This document shows positions 25,701 through 38,400 of a stretch of DNA of 64,000 nucleotides, piece after piece. The translations under genes and the position numbers were made by a program. Location: NCBI GenBank assembly GCA_021234155.1, contig JAJEKV010000095.1, positions 3,174,621 to 3,238,620 on the forward strand, given 5' to 3'. Each line of letters starts with the position of its first letter. Position 1 is the stretch's first letter. Origin of the DNA: Isoetes taiwanensis. Taxonomy: Eukaryota; Streptophyta; Lycopodiopsida; Isoetales; Isoetaceae. The notes beneath the pieces were generated by a model that was given only the letters and a program-made list of their open reading frames with translations, had not been told where the DNA came from and did not search any database.

Positions 25701-28700
25701 CGGAGGATCCAACGGTCCGGATAGAGGCAGGGCTCGGGAGGGTGGTCATTAGCGTGCAGCCGGGGCTGCCCGGGAAAGGGCTGCCTGGGAACTTTTTGGA
25801 TCCAGCCTCACGGGGTGGGACTCTCCCCTCTTGTGAGGGATCACGCAAAGGTCCTGGCCTCGTTTGACTTGGGGAAGGGTGCCCATTTCGGTTGCCGCAG
25901 CGGGCTGCCCCGAGCCGTTCTAATGCTAACCCTTTGACCTAGACCTTCTCGAAAAATTCGAAAATTGGGCGTGTCTTTGGAGATGAATTAGGGATCCGCT
26001 GGCAAAAGCGAATTTATTTTTAGTGCAATGCATTAATTGCGAATTTCTGAATGTCTTGCCAGCGCAAAAGCCCCAGACTTCTACTTGCCACATCGGGGAG
26101 GAGGAAAGGCCCAAACTCCGCTCCGTCCCGGTTCCCCTTGCTCGTATTCTCGGCTGCTGCTTCTCGGCCAGGTCCCAATTGCAACGAGACCGGGGACTTC
26201 GGCCCCAAAGCGTAAACCCTTCTAGAGCACGGCAGCCCACGGGGTTTCGTTTGGAGGCCCTCTCCTTGTCGGTCGGTAGGGACCTTGCTTGGCGTGTCTT
26301 GAAGTGGAGTTGGGGTGTTGGCCTTGAGTAGCGGACCCTAAAATCCCTCGGGAGGCTGCTTGCCCCAAATTTCCCCTCTCCCAAGGCCACAGGGGCCGGA
26401 CCAGGCGACCTCAAGCTCTCAGGAATGTGATCTGACTCTGCCAATGGACTCGGAGCGTCGACATTGCCACAGGGACCAAGTTCGTGGCGGAAGACCACCC
26501 GAACTCCAAGAAGCGCCAAAGTAGCTCACTTCCATCACACTCGTAGTCAATTGGCCTAGGATGTGCATGCGGGGATCTTGTCGTGGGAGGTGAGTGTTTC
26601 CTTCTTCCCGCAAAACCCGGCCGTGTAACTTGCTCCCTAGGGTAATTTAGCCATTAGGACGATTTGGCGGGGGTCTATTTGCCATTCAAGGAGCATCCCG
26701 GTGCCGGCGACAAAGCGGTCACCCGGTTTCTACAAAGTAGACATCGGGGCGCCCGTGGTTTGACAAGTTCTCGGGCCGATCTGGAATCTTTTGGACCTTC
26801 GAAGAGGGGCCACGAGCGGAGGATCCAGCGGTCCCGGATAGAGGCAGGACTCAGGGAGGGTGGTCATTAAGCGTCATGCGACCGGGGGCTGCCGGGAAGG
26901 GCTGCCTCGGGAACTTTTTGGATCCGCCTCACGGGGTCAGGACTCTCCCCCCTCTTGTGAGGGATCCTGCAAAGGTCTGGCCTCGTTTGACTTGGGGAAG
27001 GGTGCCCGGCTCGGTGCCATCTGCAGCGGGCTGCGACCGTTCTAATGCTAACCCTTTGACCTAGACCTTCTCGAAAATTCGAAAATTGGGGCGTGTCTTT
27101 GGAGATGAATTAGGGATCGTGGCAAAAATTTATTTTATTTTGGGTGCAATGCATTAATTGCGAATTCTGAATGTCTTGCCGCTGCAAAAGCGCCCAGACT
27201 TCTACTTGCCACATCGGGGAGGAGGAAAGGCCCAAACTTCGCTCCGTCAGTTCCCCTTGCTCCGTATTCTCCAGCTGCCGCTTCGGCCAGTCCCAAGTGC
27301 AGACCGGGACTCGGCCTCCAAAGCGTAAACCCTTCTAGAGCACGGCAACCCACGGGGTTTACGTTTGAGCCCTCTCCATATCGATTTGGTAGGGACCTTG
27401 CCCGTGTCTTGAAGATGGAGTTGGGGTGTTGGCCTTGAGGGAGCTTGGACCCTAAAATCCCAGGAGGGCTGCTTGCCCCAAATTTCCTCTCCCCAAGGCC
27501 ACGGGGGCCGGTTGGAGGCGACCTCAGCTCTCGAATGTCCTTGTCGACTCTGCCAATGGACTCGGAGCGTCGACATTGCCACAGGGACCAAGTTCCGTGG
27601 CGAGGAAGACCACCCGAACTCCAAGAAGCGCCAAAGTAGCTCACTTCCATCACACTTTCGTAGTCAATTGGCCTAGGATGTGCATGCGGGATCTTGTCGT
27701 GGAGGCGTGAGTGTTTCCTTCTTTTCATAAAACCGGCCAGGTGTAACTTGCTCCCTAGGGTAATTTAAGCCATTCGAGACGATTTGGCGGGGTCTATTTT
27801 GCCATTAGAACATCCCCGGTGCCGAGCGACAAAGCAGTGCGGTTTCTACAAAGGCGGACATCCGGGGCGCCAGCGGTTTGACAAGTTCTCGGACCCGATG
27901 GAATCTTTTGGACCTTCGAAGAGGGCCCACGAGCGGAGGATCCAGCGGCCGGATAGGGAGCAGAGCTCGGGAGGGTGGTCATTAGCGTCTGCGACCGAGG
28001 GGGCTTGGCTGCCGGGAAGGGCTGCCTCGGGGAACTTTTGGATCCCGCCTCGGGGTGGGACTCTCCCCTCTTGTGAGGGATCCCCGCAAGGTCGGCCTCG
28101 TTTGACTTGGGGAAGGGTGCCGGCTCGGTTGCCACAGCGGGCTGCCCGGCCCGTTCTAATGCTAACCCTTTGACCTAGACCTTCTCAGAAAATTCCGAAA
28201 ATTGGGCCGTGTCTTTGGAGATGAATTAGGGATCCGTGGCAAAAACCGAATTTATTTTCGTGCAATGCATTAATTGCGAATTTACGAATGTCTTGCCAGC
28301 TGCCAAAGCCCCCGACTTCTACTTGCCACATCGGGAGGAGGAAGGCCCAAACTCCGCTCCGTCCGGTTCCCCTTGCTCGTATTCTCGGCTGCTGCTTCTC
28401 GGCCGGTCCCAAGTGCAGCAGACCCGGGACTCGGCCCCAAAACGTAAACCCTTCTAGAGCACGGCAGCCCACGGGGTTTACGTTTGGGAGGCACCCTCTC
28501 CTTGTCGGTCGGTAGGGACCTTTAGCGTGTCTTGAAGTGGAGTTGGGGTGTTGGCCTTGAGCCTTGGACCTAAAATCCCTCGGGCTGCTTGCCCCAAATT
28601 TCCTCTCCCCCAAGGCCACAGGGGCCGGGACGAGGCGACCTGGCTCTCGGGAATCGTGATCTGACTCTACGCCAATGGACTCGAAGCGTCGACATTGCCA

Positions 28701-31700
28701 CAGGGACCAAGTTCCGTGGCGAGAAGACCACCCAAACTCAAGAAGCGCCAAAGTAGCTCACTTCCATCACACTTTCGTAGTCAATTGGCCTAGGATGTGC
28801 ATGCGGGATCTTGTTGTGGTGGGCGTGAGTGTTTCCTTCTTTTTCGCCAAAAACCGGCCAGGTGTAACTTGCTCCCTAGGGTAATTTCGCCATTAGGACG
28901 ATTTGGCGGGGGTCTATTTGCCATTCGGAGCATCCCGGTGCGACGACAAAGCAGTCTGCGGTTTCTACAAGGCCGACATCGGGGCGCCAGCGGTTTTGAC
29001 AAGTTCTCGGGCCCGATCCGGAATCTTTTGGACCTTCGAAGAGGGGCCCACGAGCGGAGGATCAGCGGTCGGATAGGGGCCGGGGGCTCGGGAGGGTGGT
29101 CATTAAGCGTGCGACCGGGGGCATTTGCCGGGGAAGGCTGCCTGGGAACTTTTGGATCGCCTCACGGGGGTGGGACTCTCCCCTCTTGTGAGGGATCCGC
29201 AAGGTCGGCCTCGTTTGACTTGGGGAAGGGTGCGGCTCGGTGCATCGCAGCGGGCTGCCCGGCCGTTCTAATGCTAACCCTTTGACCTAGACCTTCTCAG
29301 AAAATTAGAAAATTGGGGCGTGTCTTTGGAGATGAATTAGGGATCGGCAAAAACGGAATTTATTTTACGTGCAATGCATTAATTGCGAATTCACGAATGT
29401 CTTGCCCTTTACCAAAAGCGCCCAGACTTCTACTTGCCACATCGGGGAGGAGGAAAGGCCCAAACTCCGCTCCGTCGGTTCCCCTTGCTCCGTATTCTCG
29501 GCCTGGCGCTTCTCGGCGGTCCCAAGTGCAGCGGACCGGGGACTCGGCCCCCAAAGCGTAAACCCTTCTAGAGCACGGCAGCCCACGGGGTTTCGTTTGG
29601 GAGGCCCCTCTCCATGTCATTTGGCGGGACCTTGCAGGTGTCTTGAAGTGGAGTTGGGGTGTTGGCGCCCGAGCCTTGGACCCTAAAATCCCTCGGGAGG
29701 TGCTTGCCCAAATTTCCTCTCCCCAAGGCCACAGGGGCCGGGGCCAGGCGACCTAAGCTCTCAGGAATCGATCGACTACGCCAATGGACTCGAGCGTCGA
29801 CATTGCCACAGGGACCAAGTTAGTGGCGGAAGACCACCCGAACTCCAAAAGCGCCAAAGTAGCTCACTTCCATCACACTCGTAGTCGATTGGCCTAGGAT
29901 GTGCATGCGGGGATCTTGTCGTGGAGGCGTGAGTGTTTCCTTCTTTTCGCAAAACCGGCCAGGTGTAACTTGCTCCCTAGGGTAATTTAGCCATTCGGAC
30001 GATTTGGCGAGGTCTATTGCCATTCGGGAGCATCCCGGTGCGAAACGACAAAGCAGTCATGCGGTTTCTACAAGGCGGAGACATCCGGGGCGCCAGCGGT
30101 TTGACAAGTTCTCGGGCCGATCTGGAATCTTTTGGACCTTCGAAGAGGGGCCTGAGCGGAGGATCAGCGGTGGGATAGGGGAGCAGGGCTCCGGGAGGTG
30201 GTCATTAGCGTCTGCGGCCGGGGGGCCCGGTGCCCGGGAAAGGGCTGCCTCGGGAACTTTTGGATCCAGCCTCACGGGGTGGGACTCTCCCCTCTTGTGA
30301 GGGATCCTGCAAGGTCTGGCCTCGTTTGACTTGGGGAAGGGTGCGGCTCGGTTGCCTACAGCGGGCTGCCCGGCCGTTCTAATGCTAACCCTTTGACCTA
30401 GACCTTCTCAGAAAATTCGAAAATTGGGGCGTGTCTTTGGAGATGAATTAGGGATCGCTGGCAAAACCGGAATTTATTTTCGTGCAATGCATTAATGCGA
30501 GAATTCACGAATGTCTTGCCCTTTGCAAAGCGCCCCAGACTTCTACTTGCCACGCCGGGAGGAGGAAAGGCCCAAACTCCGCTCCGTCGGTTCCCCTTGC
30601 TCGCGTATTATTCATTTCTTTGCTTCTCGGCGAGGTCCCAAGTGCAGCAGACGACGGGGACTCGACCCCCAAAGCGTAAACCCTTCTAGAGCACGGCAAC
30701 CCCCCGGGGTTTACGTTTGGGCTCCCTCTCCTTGTCGGTCGGTAGGGACCTTTTAGTGTCTTGAAGTGGAGTTGGGGTGTTGGCCTTGGTAGCGGACCCT
30801 AAAATCCCTCAGGAGGCTGCTTGCCCCAAATTTCCCTCTCCCCAAGGCCACAGGGGCCGGGCCAGGCGACCTCGGCTCTCAGGAATCGCGATCGACTCTG
30901 CCAATGGACTCGGAACATCGACATTGCCACGGGGACCAAGTTCGTGGGCGAAGACCACCGAACTCAAGAAGCCAAAGTAGCTCACTTCCATCACACTCGT
31001 AGTCAATTGGCTAGGATGTGCATGCGGGATCTTGTCGTGGGCGTGAGTGTTTCCTTCTTTCGCAGAAAACCGGTAGTGTAACTTGCTCCCTAGGGTAATT
31101 TTCGCCATTCGGACGATTTGGCGGGGTCTATTTGCCGATGGAAACATCCCGGTGCCCGAGCGACAAAAGCAGTCCGGTTTCTGCCGGAGGCATCGGGGGC
31201 CCAGCGGTTTGACAAGTTCTCGGACGATCTGGAATCTTTTGGACCTTCGAAGAGGGGCCTGAGCGGAGGATCAGCGGTCGGATAGGGGAGGCAGGGCTCG
31301 GGAGGTGGTCATTAGCGTCGCGACCAGGGGGCCAGCGGCCGCCGGGAAGGGCTGCCTCGGGAACTTTTGGATCCAGCCTCACGGGGTCAGGACTCTCCCC
31401 TCTTGTGAGGGATCCTGCAAAGGTCTGGCCTCGTTTGACTTGGGGAAGGGTGCCAGCTTCGGTTGCCTACCACAGCGGGCTGCCGGCCAGATTCTAATGC
31501 TAACCCTTTGACCCTAGACCTTCTCGAAAATTCCGAAAAATTGGGCCGTGTCTTTGGAGATGAATTAGGGATCGGTGGCAAAAATAGGAATTTATTTTCG
31601 TGCAATGCATTAATTGCGAATTCTGAATGTCTTGCCTTTACCAAAAGCCCCAGACTTCTACTTGCCACATCGGGAGGAGGAAAGGCCCAAACTCCGCTCC

Positions 31701-34022
31701 GTCGGTTCCCCTTGCTCGGTATTCTCGGCTGGCGCTTCTCGGCCCGGTCCCAAGTGCAGCAGACCGGGGACTTCGGCCCCCAAAGCGTAAACCCTTCTAG
31801 AGCACGGCAACCCACGGGGTTTCGTTTGAGGAGGCCCTCTCCTTGTCGGTCGGCCGGGACCTTGCGCCGTGTCTTGAAAGTGGAGTTGGGGTGTTGGCCG
31901 CCAGAGCGCGGACCCTAAAATCCCTCCGGGGCTGCTTGCCCCAAATTTCCTCTCCCAAGGCCACGGGGCGGGCCGGGCGACCTCGGCTCTCGGAATCGCG
32001 ATCGACTCGCCAATGGACTCAGAACATCGACATTGCCACGGGGACCAAGTTCGTGGCGAGGGAAGACCACCCGAACTCCAAGAAGCGCCAAAGTAGCTCA
32101 CTTCCATCACACTTTCGTAGTCAATTGGCCTAGGATGTGCATGCGGGATCTTGTCGTGGAGGGCGTGAGTGTTTCCTTCTTTCGCCAAAACCGGCCAGGT
32201 GTAACTTGCTCCCTAGGGTAATTTCGCCATTCCGGACGATTTGGCGGGGTCTATTTGCCATTAGAAGCATCCCGGTGCCCAACGACAAACAAGTCTGCGG
32301 TTTCTCTGAGGACATCGGGGGCCCGCGGTTTGACAAGTTCTCGGACGTCATCGGAATCTTTTGGACCTTCAGAAGAGGGGCCCGAGACGGAGGATCAGCG
32401 GTCCGGATAGGGGAACGGGGGCTCGGGGAGGGTGGTCATTAGCGTGCAGACCGGGGGGGCTGCCGAGGAAGGCTGCGCCTCGAGAACTTTTTGGATCAGC
32501 CTCACGGGGTGGGACTCTCCCCTCTTGTGAGGGATCCCCGCAAGGTCTGGCCTCGTTTGACTTGGGGAAGGGTGCCGGCTCGGTTGCCCTGCAGCGGGCT
32601 GCCCCGACCGGATTCTATGCTAACCCTTTGACCTAGACCTTCTCAGAAAATTCGAAAATTGGGCCGTGTCTTTGGAGATGAATTAGGGATCGGTGGCAAA
32701 AAGGAATTTATTTTAGGTGCAATGCATTAATTGCGAATTTCTGAATGTCTTGCCATCGCAAAAGCGCCCCAGGCTTCTACTTGCCACATCGGGGAGGAGG
32801 AAAGGCCCAAACTCCGCTCCGTCGGTTCCCCTTGCTCCGGTATTCTCCGACTCTTGCTTTCGGCCAGGTCCCAAGTGCAGCAGGACCGGGGACTCGGCCC
32901 CAAAAGCGTAAACCCTTCTAGAGCACGGCAGCCCACGGGGTTTCACGTTTGGAGAGCCCTCTCCTTGTCGGTCGTAGGGACCTTTAGGTGTCTTGAAGTG
33001 GAGTTGGGGTGTTGGCCTTGAGCTTGGACCCTAAAATCTCTCGGGAGGCTGCCCCAAATTTCCTCTCCCCAAGGCCACGAGGGGCCGGGCCAGGGCGACC
33101 TCGCTCTCGGGAATCGCGATCGACTCTCGCCAATGGACTCGAGAGCGTCGACATTGCCACAGGGACCAAGTTCGTGGCGAGGAAGACCACCCGAACTCCA
33201 AGAAAGCGCCAAAGTAGCTCACTTCCATCACACTTTCGTAGTCAATTGGCCTAGGATGTGCATGCGGGGATCTTGTCGTGGAGGCGTGAGTGTTTCCTTC
33301 TTTTCGCCAAAACCGGCCAGGTGTAACTTGCTCCCTAGGGTAATTTAAGCCATTCGGACGATTTGGCGGGGGTCTATTTGCCATTCAGGAGCATCCCGGT
33401 GCCGAGCGACAAAGCAGTCCCGGTTTCTACAAGGTAGACATCGGGGGCCCAGCGGTTTGACAAGTTCTCGGACCCGATCTGGAATCTTTTGGACCTTCGA
33501 AGGGGCCCGAGCGGAGGATCAGCGGTCGGATAGGGGCAGGGCTCGGGAGGGTGGTCATTAGCGTCGACGGGGAATTTGCCGGAAGGGCTGCCTCGGGAAC
33601 TTTTGGATCCGCCTCACGGGGTCGGACTCTCCCCTCTTGTGAGGGATCCCGCAAGGTCTGGCCTCGTTTGACTGGGGGAAGGGTGCCGGCTCGGTTGCCA
33701 CAGCGGGCTGCCCCGGCCGTTCTAATCTAACCCTTTGACCTAGACCTTCTCAGAAAATTCGAAAATTGGGCGTGTCTTTGGAGATGAATTAGGGATCGTG
33801 GCAAAAATCGGAATTTATTTTCGTGCAATGCATTAATTGCGAATTTCTGAATGTCTTGCCAGCGCCCCCGACTTCTACTTGCCACATCGGGGAGGAAAGG
33901 CCCAAACTCGCTCCGTCGGTTCCCCTTGCTCCGTATTCTCTCATTTGCTGCTTCTTGGCGAGTCCCAAGTGCAACGGACCGGGACTTCGCCCCCAAAGCG
34001 TAAACCCTTCTAGAGCACGGCA
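22738..34022. repeat. Tandem satellite array, unit about 1.11 kb, about 10 copies
   Basis: The landmark AACCCTTTGACCTAGACC recurs at about 22,783, 24,820, 25,929, 27,050, 28,164, 29,276, 30,389, 31,501, 32,622 and 33,729. Spacings are 1108-1121 bp except for the first. Every unit contains GGAATCTTTTGGACCTTCG, GTGCAATGCATTAATTGCGA and ACCCTTCTAGAGCACGGCA. The units are head to tail and highly similar. Most differences are small indels at C/G runs or at CTG/CAG sites. Open frames occur on both strands in every unit but drift between units, which argues against a coding function. The first unit is about 920 bp longer because of an internal triplication. The array lies wholly inside the CACTA-like interval. 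Confidence 0.95.
23040..24010. repeat. Internal tandem expansion of a 307-bp segment in the first satellite unit
   Basis: The segment from CGTAAACCCTTCTAGAGCAC through the GTCTTGAAGTGGAGTTGG region to the next CGTAAACCC occurs four times, at about 23,065, 23,371, 23,680 and 23,987, with a period near 307 bp. Other units carry it once. Confidence 0.88.
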
Positions 34023-34959
34023 ACAAATTAATTAGTGGCGGTCACATTCATATGGACTCATTATGGAGTGTGCGAAATTGAATATCTCGAACTTCGAAAT
34101 TCAAGGTGAGGCGTCGTTGAACCACGAAGGCGTGTCCAAAACCCTTAGCGATAATCTATGAAGAGGTCGCAACCATATATGAAGTTGTATGTGATCATGC
34201 GAGAGAATATGGCAAATCAAAGAAGCTCTTCTTGCGACTTTGCATGAATTTGTATGTTGGGCATGCCTTGTGTAGATTGTATGCGGAGAAGAGCAACTGG
34301 TGAGCCATATGTTTACCTTTACTCTGATCATGGTCGAAGTGATTGGCAAGCTTGATTTAGTATGAAAGTATGCAAGTGAAGCTCAATGGTGCACAAGTCC
34401 GGTTTATTAAAGTGGATAGATAAACAAGGATGGAGAGAAATATAAGTGGATAGATAAAGAAGGATAGATAAAATACATAAGTAATCATTGCCAACTAGTG
34501 CTCCATTATTATCGCTCCGGATGTGTTAGTTTCATTGGAAGCAATACCCAAGAATCATTGGCATCCGAGTTGCCTCCTCCCCATCTGTCATTTCCATTTG
34601 ATGCAATTCCCCAACTATCATTCTCACGATTCCTTGTTATACGTATCATTGTTACCAATAGCATCATGTTGATTTCCTCCCCATCGATATTCCACGAGTT
34701 TCAATGATGTTCAATGCTTTAAAATCTCGACTAAAAAGGGCCACGAGTTTATTCTATGCATTCTACCTCGGAAAAGATCTCTATCTTTGTGTAATGGTTT
34801 GATTCCTTTTATATGTAGTTTCTGAAGGAAGATGCAATGCATACTTATGCGGAGAGAGATGTTTTGCGAACCGTTTAACAAAGCTGTTTAAATCGGGGCG
34901 TTGGAGTTGTTAATCGGTGTATAGTTCCTCCCGTAATATAAATGATCGATTACTTGGCG

Positions 34960-35711
34960 AATGTGGCTTTGAAAATTAATGCCAAGGTAACTCACTTGGT
35001 ACCCCATAATGGCTCCCTGTTCATTGAACGAAGACTTACTTTGGCTGTAGTGTGGAGGATATAATACGATGTTATCGATGGAATTTAAATTCCGTGGTCT
35101 TCCAAAGGTCTCAGGGGAGCCAACTATAATCTTTGGAATGGATGTGTCACATGGAGCCCCATTCTCGTCAAATTCACCATCAATTGCAATTGTAAGGATT
35201 GAAGCGTGTGTGCACTTGACATTTCAAATTTCAATTCATTACATTCCTATTTTAACTTGCGGCGATGGGCTCTGATTATTAGCGATATCGGTTTATCGCA
35301 TACGGGTCAAAACACAATCGAAAATGTGAAACTATGAATCGTTGTGCGAAGAACCTTACGGGGGCATGATTGCATAAGTAACATAAATAACTTTTTCAAT
35401 CGATATTGAAAGAATAATTAACTTTTGCTTGTGGGGAATTGTTGAAAGGGTTTTGCGGGCTCGGTAAGTATCGGAACAAAGCAGTTGCCTCCACTGACTT
35501 GTTGTATTCGAGGTTCCTACCCCTTATGGCTATGTATAGTTCTCTCCCAGCTTTCAGGTTCAATTTTAATAAATTTTATTGTATTGTGGACTTCAGGGAT
35601 GGTGTCAGCGAATCCCAGTTTGCAAGTGTTCTTAATGTAGGGTTGGCAGCAATACGAAAGGTGTGCAGATGTTGGTTTAAGAAATCGATTTTGAAATGTT
35701 TAATAAATTGA
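34960..35711 (+). pseudogene. Argonaute PIWI-domain fragment, copy 1
   Basis: Argonaute proteins bind small RNAs and slice or silence target transcripts. This fragment keeps exons of the PIWI domain with intron sequence between them. It shows ALKINA around 34,975, then GEPTIIFGMDVSHGAPFSS at about 35,115, which carries the first catalytic Asp and resembles the AGO4/6/9 clade more than AGO1. After an intron come remains of the RYR..V.TQS segment (about 35,290) and DFRDGVSESQF with VLNVGLAAIRK (about 35,590-35,660). RDGVSESQF is a signature of plant Argonautes. The N, PAZ and MID domains are absent and frames are not joined, so no functional protein is expected. It is probably a host gene fragment captured by the CACTA element. 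Confidence 0.82.
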
Positions 35712-36284
35712 TTTTTTGCAGGAGATGTTTAAAGGGCACGTCGTTTAACACAAAGACGTCGTTATAGATAAAGAAGGATAGATAAAGAAGGATAGATAAA
35801 ATACATAAGTAATCATTGCCAACTAGTGCTCCATTATTATCTGCTCCAGATGTGTTAGTTTCATTGGAAGCAATACCCCAAGAATCATTGGCATCTGAGT
35901 TGCCTCCTCCCCATCTGTCATTTCCATTTGATGCAATTCCCCAACTATCATTCTCACCTGATTCCTTGTTATCTGTATCATTGTTACCAATAGCATCATG
36001 TTGATTTCCTCCCCATCGATATTCACAGAGTTTCAATGATGTTCAATGCTTTAAAATCTCAGCTAAAGGGCCACGAGTTTATTCTATGCATTCTACCTCG
36101 AAAAGGCCTGATCTCTATCTTTGTGTAATGGTTTGATTCCTTTTATATGTAGTTTCTGAAGGAAGATGCAATGCATACTTATGCGAGAGATGTTTTTGGG
36201 GGCCGTTTAACAAAGCTGTTTTTGTCGGGCGTTGGAGTTGTTAATCCGTGTATAGTTCCTCCAGTAATATAAATGATCGATTAC

Positions 36285-37040
36285 TTGGCCGAATGTGGCT
36301 TTGAAAATTAATGCCAAGGTAACTCACTTGGTACCCCATAATGGCTCCCTGTTCATTGAACTGAAGACTTACTTTGGCCGTAGTGTGGAGGATATAATAC
36401 GATGTTATCGATGGAATTTCGTCATGGTCTTCCAAAGGTCTCGGGGAGCCAACTATAATCTTTGGAATGGATGTGTCACATGGAGCCCCATTCTCGTCAA
36501 ATTCACCATCAATTGCAATTGTAAGGATTGAAGCTGTGTGTGCACTTGACATTTCAAATTTCAATTCATTACATTCCTATTTTAACTTGCAGGCGATGGG
36601 CTCTACATTGGCCCAGCGATATCGGTTTGTCGCGCGGGTCAAAACACAATCAACGAAAATGTGAAACTATGAATGCGTTATGCGAAGAACCTTCGGGGGC
36701 ATGATTGCGTAAGTAACATAAATAACTTTTTTCAATCGATATTGAAAGGATAATTAACTTTTGCTTGTGGGGGGGAATTGTTGAAAGGGTTTTGCGGGCT
36801 CGGTAAGTATCGAACAAAGCGGTTGCCTCCACGACTTGTTGTATTCGAGGTTCCTACCCCTTATGGCTATGTATAGTTCTCTCCCGGCTTTCGGGTTCAA
36901 TTTTAATAAATTTTATTGTATTGTGGACTTGGGGATGGTGTCGGTGAATCCCGGTTTGCAAGTGTTCTTAATGTAGGGTTGGCGGCAATACGAAAGGTGT
37001 GCGGATGTTGGTTTAAGAAATCGATTTTGAAATGTTTAAT
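36285..37040 (+). pseudogene. Argonaute PIWI-domain fragment, copy 2
   Basis: This is the second half of the tandem duplication. ALKINAKVTHLVPHNGSLF is readable at 36,300. IFGMDVSHG follows at about 36,460. An intron that starts with GTAAGGATTG after the SIAIV codons and ends in TTGCAG at about 36,593 precedes ALAQRY-like and RVKTQS codons. This intron position fits the plant Argonaute reading (SIA.V then W.LI.RYR..V.TQS). The later RDGVSESQF region is damaged: CAG has become GG or CGG, so the motif is lost. It is read as a duplicate gene fragment whose damage may partly be consensus error. Confidence 0.8.
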
Positions 37041-37560
37041 AAATTGATTTTTGCGGGGAGATGTTTAAAGGGCGCGTCGTTTAACACAAAGGCGTCGTTA
37101 TAGGCGTCGTTTAATGACTATGACGGGCGTCGTTAAAGCGACCTCACGGCGTCGTTCAGCGACGTCTGTAACTTTTATCGAAAGCGAGCCGGCTTTTCCG
37201 CGCCCTAGTTTTTGGTTCTAAGCTAGGTGGAGGGCGTTTTTTTGGCGATTTTTGGCGCGGATCATCCTTGCGGTCCTTTCCAAGCTTCAAGCAAGCATCC
37301 AAAGGTATTTCAATGGATCAATCAACTCTATTTTTGAATTAGGCTTGTTGTTTGATAGATTTAGGGCTTCTTGTTTTTTCTTGTTTGTTTTCAATCCATC
37401 CCATTTCTATCCTCCTCTTCTTTCCATCCTTGTTTTTCTTCAATCCATTTCGCCTCTTATTAGTATGAATCGAATCCTCCTCCTTCTTCTTCCAATGATC
37501 TTCCAATCATTGGTTTCTTCCTTCTAATCTTCCGTTCTTCCAATCTTCTATTCATTTTCT

Positions 37561-37672
37561 TCTTCTTCTTCTTCACCACTTTCTCATTCTATTCAATCTT
37601 TTTTTCCTATCTCCCTTTCTTCTTCTTCTTCTTCTTCTTCTTCTTCTTCTTCTTTTTCTTCTTCTTCCTCTT
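37561..37672 (+). repeat. TTC/CTT microsatellite
   Basis: Low-complexity TTC repeats, longest run at about 37,617-37,672, within a pyrimidine-rich stretch starting near 37,380. Two copies of a GACGTCGTTGAAAGACGAGGCCC motif family follow at about 37,697 and 37,749. Confidence 0.85.
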
Positions 37673-38049
37673 CTATTTTTTTTCCATGGAAGAAGGACGT
37701 CGTTGAAAGACGAGGCCCATTCTTCCTCTATTTTTTATTACAAGAAGGGGACGTCGTTGAAAGACGAGGCCCCTTCTTTTTATGTTCTTCCTTTTTTTTT
37801 TTATTTTCATTTTTTACATGTCAATATATAGTTCTTTTTAATTAACAATGTAAATAGTTTTAATGTTTTTTTTTTTTTTAATTTATTTCTTTATTTATGT
37901 AAGTTTTCTAATTATTGAATGCCTTTATTTTTTTGCATGTACACTAATAACAAAATCGTAAAGCTCTTGGAAATCGATTTTTCGATTTCGAAGACATTCT
38001 AGGTAAGAATTTGAGTTTGAGTAGGAGAATAAAATTTTAATGTTTTATT

Positions 38050-38400
38050 TAGGTTAAAAAAACTTGGGGAGACTTGGACAAAGGGCATGGTAGGCTCATC
38101 GCCTTGAGTGGGAGAAGACTAGGTGTTAGGGTCCAAGCTCACCGTTACTCTTGTAATTTTATTGATTAATGTATTTAGTTTAGAAAAAATTGGGGAGACT
38201 TGGACAAGGGCATGGTCGCCTCCGCCTTGAGTGGAGAAGACTAGGTGTTCAGGTCCAAGCTCACTTGGATTACTCTTGTAATTTTATTGATTAATGTATT
38301 TAGTTTAGAAAAATTTGGGGAGACTTGGACAAGGGCATGGTGGCTCCGCCTTGAGTGGAGAAGACTAGGTGTTCGGGTCCAAGCTCACCTACTACTGTTT
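38050..38400. repeat. Three-copy tandem repeat, period about 125 bp
   Basis: Three copies share GGGGAGACTTGGACAA, GGGCATGGT, GGAGAAGACTAGGTGTT and GTCCAAGCTCAC, with spacers TTGTAATTTTATTGATTAAT. No function is apparent. Confidence 0.88.

Larger units (their letters stand above)
34452..37098 (+). repeat. Tandem duplication (about 1.32 kb each) of an Argonaute-derived segment
   Basis: The segment 34,452-35,766 is repeated at 35,776-37,098. Both copies start with GGATAGATAAAATACATAAG and end in GTCGTTTAACACAAA(G/A)... . They are nearly identical except at CAG/CTG sites: CTGCTCCAGATG in one is CGCTCCGGATG in the other. The differences alternate between copies along their length. Confidence 0.92.

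Noticed and set aside
22738-34022. Many overlapping open frames on both strands in the satellite, some over 150 codons
   Set aside because: Frames shift from unit to unit with small indels, appear on both strands and show no domain. They follow from GC-rich repeat sequence.
22738-34022. rDNA intergenic spacer or ribosomal repeat
   Set aside because: The 1.1-kb unit has no rRNA coding sequence, and the array lies inside transposon sequence.
22738-34022. CRISPR-like array
   Set aside because: The repeat unit is about 1.1 kb with no short direct repeats and unique spacers, and the genome is eukaryotic.
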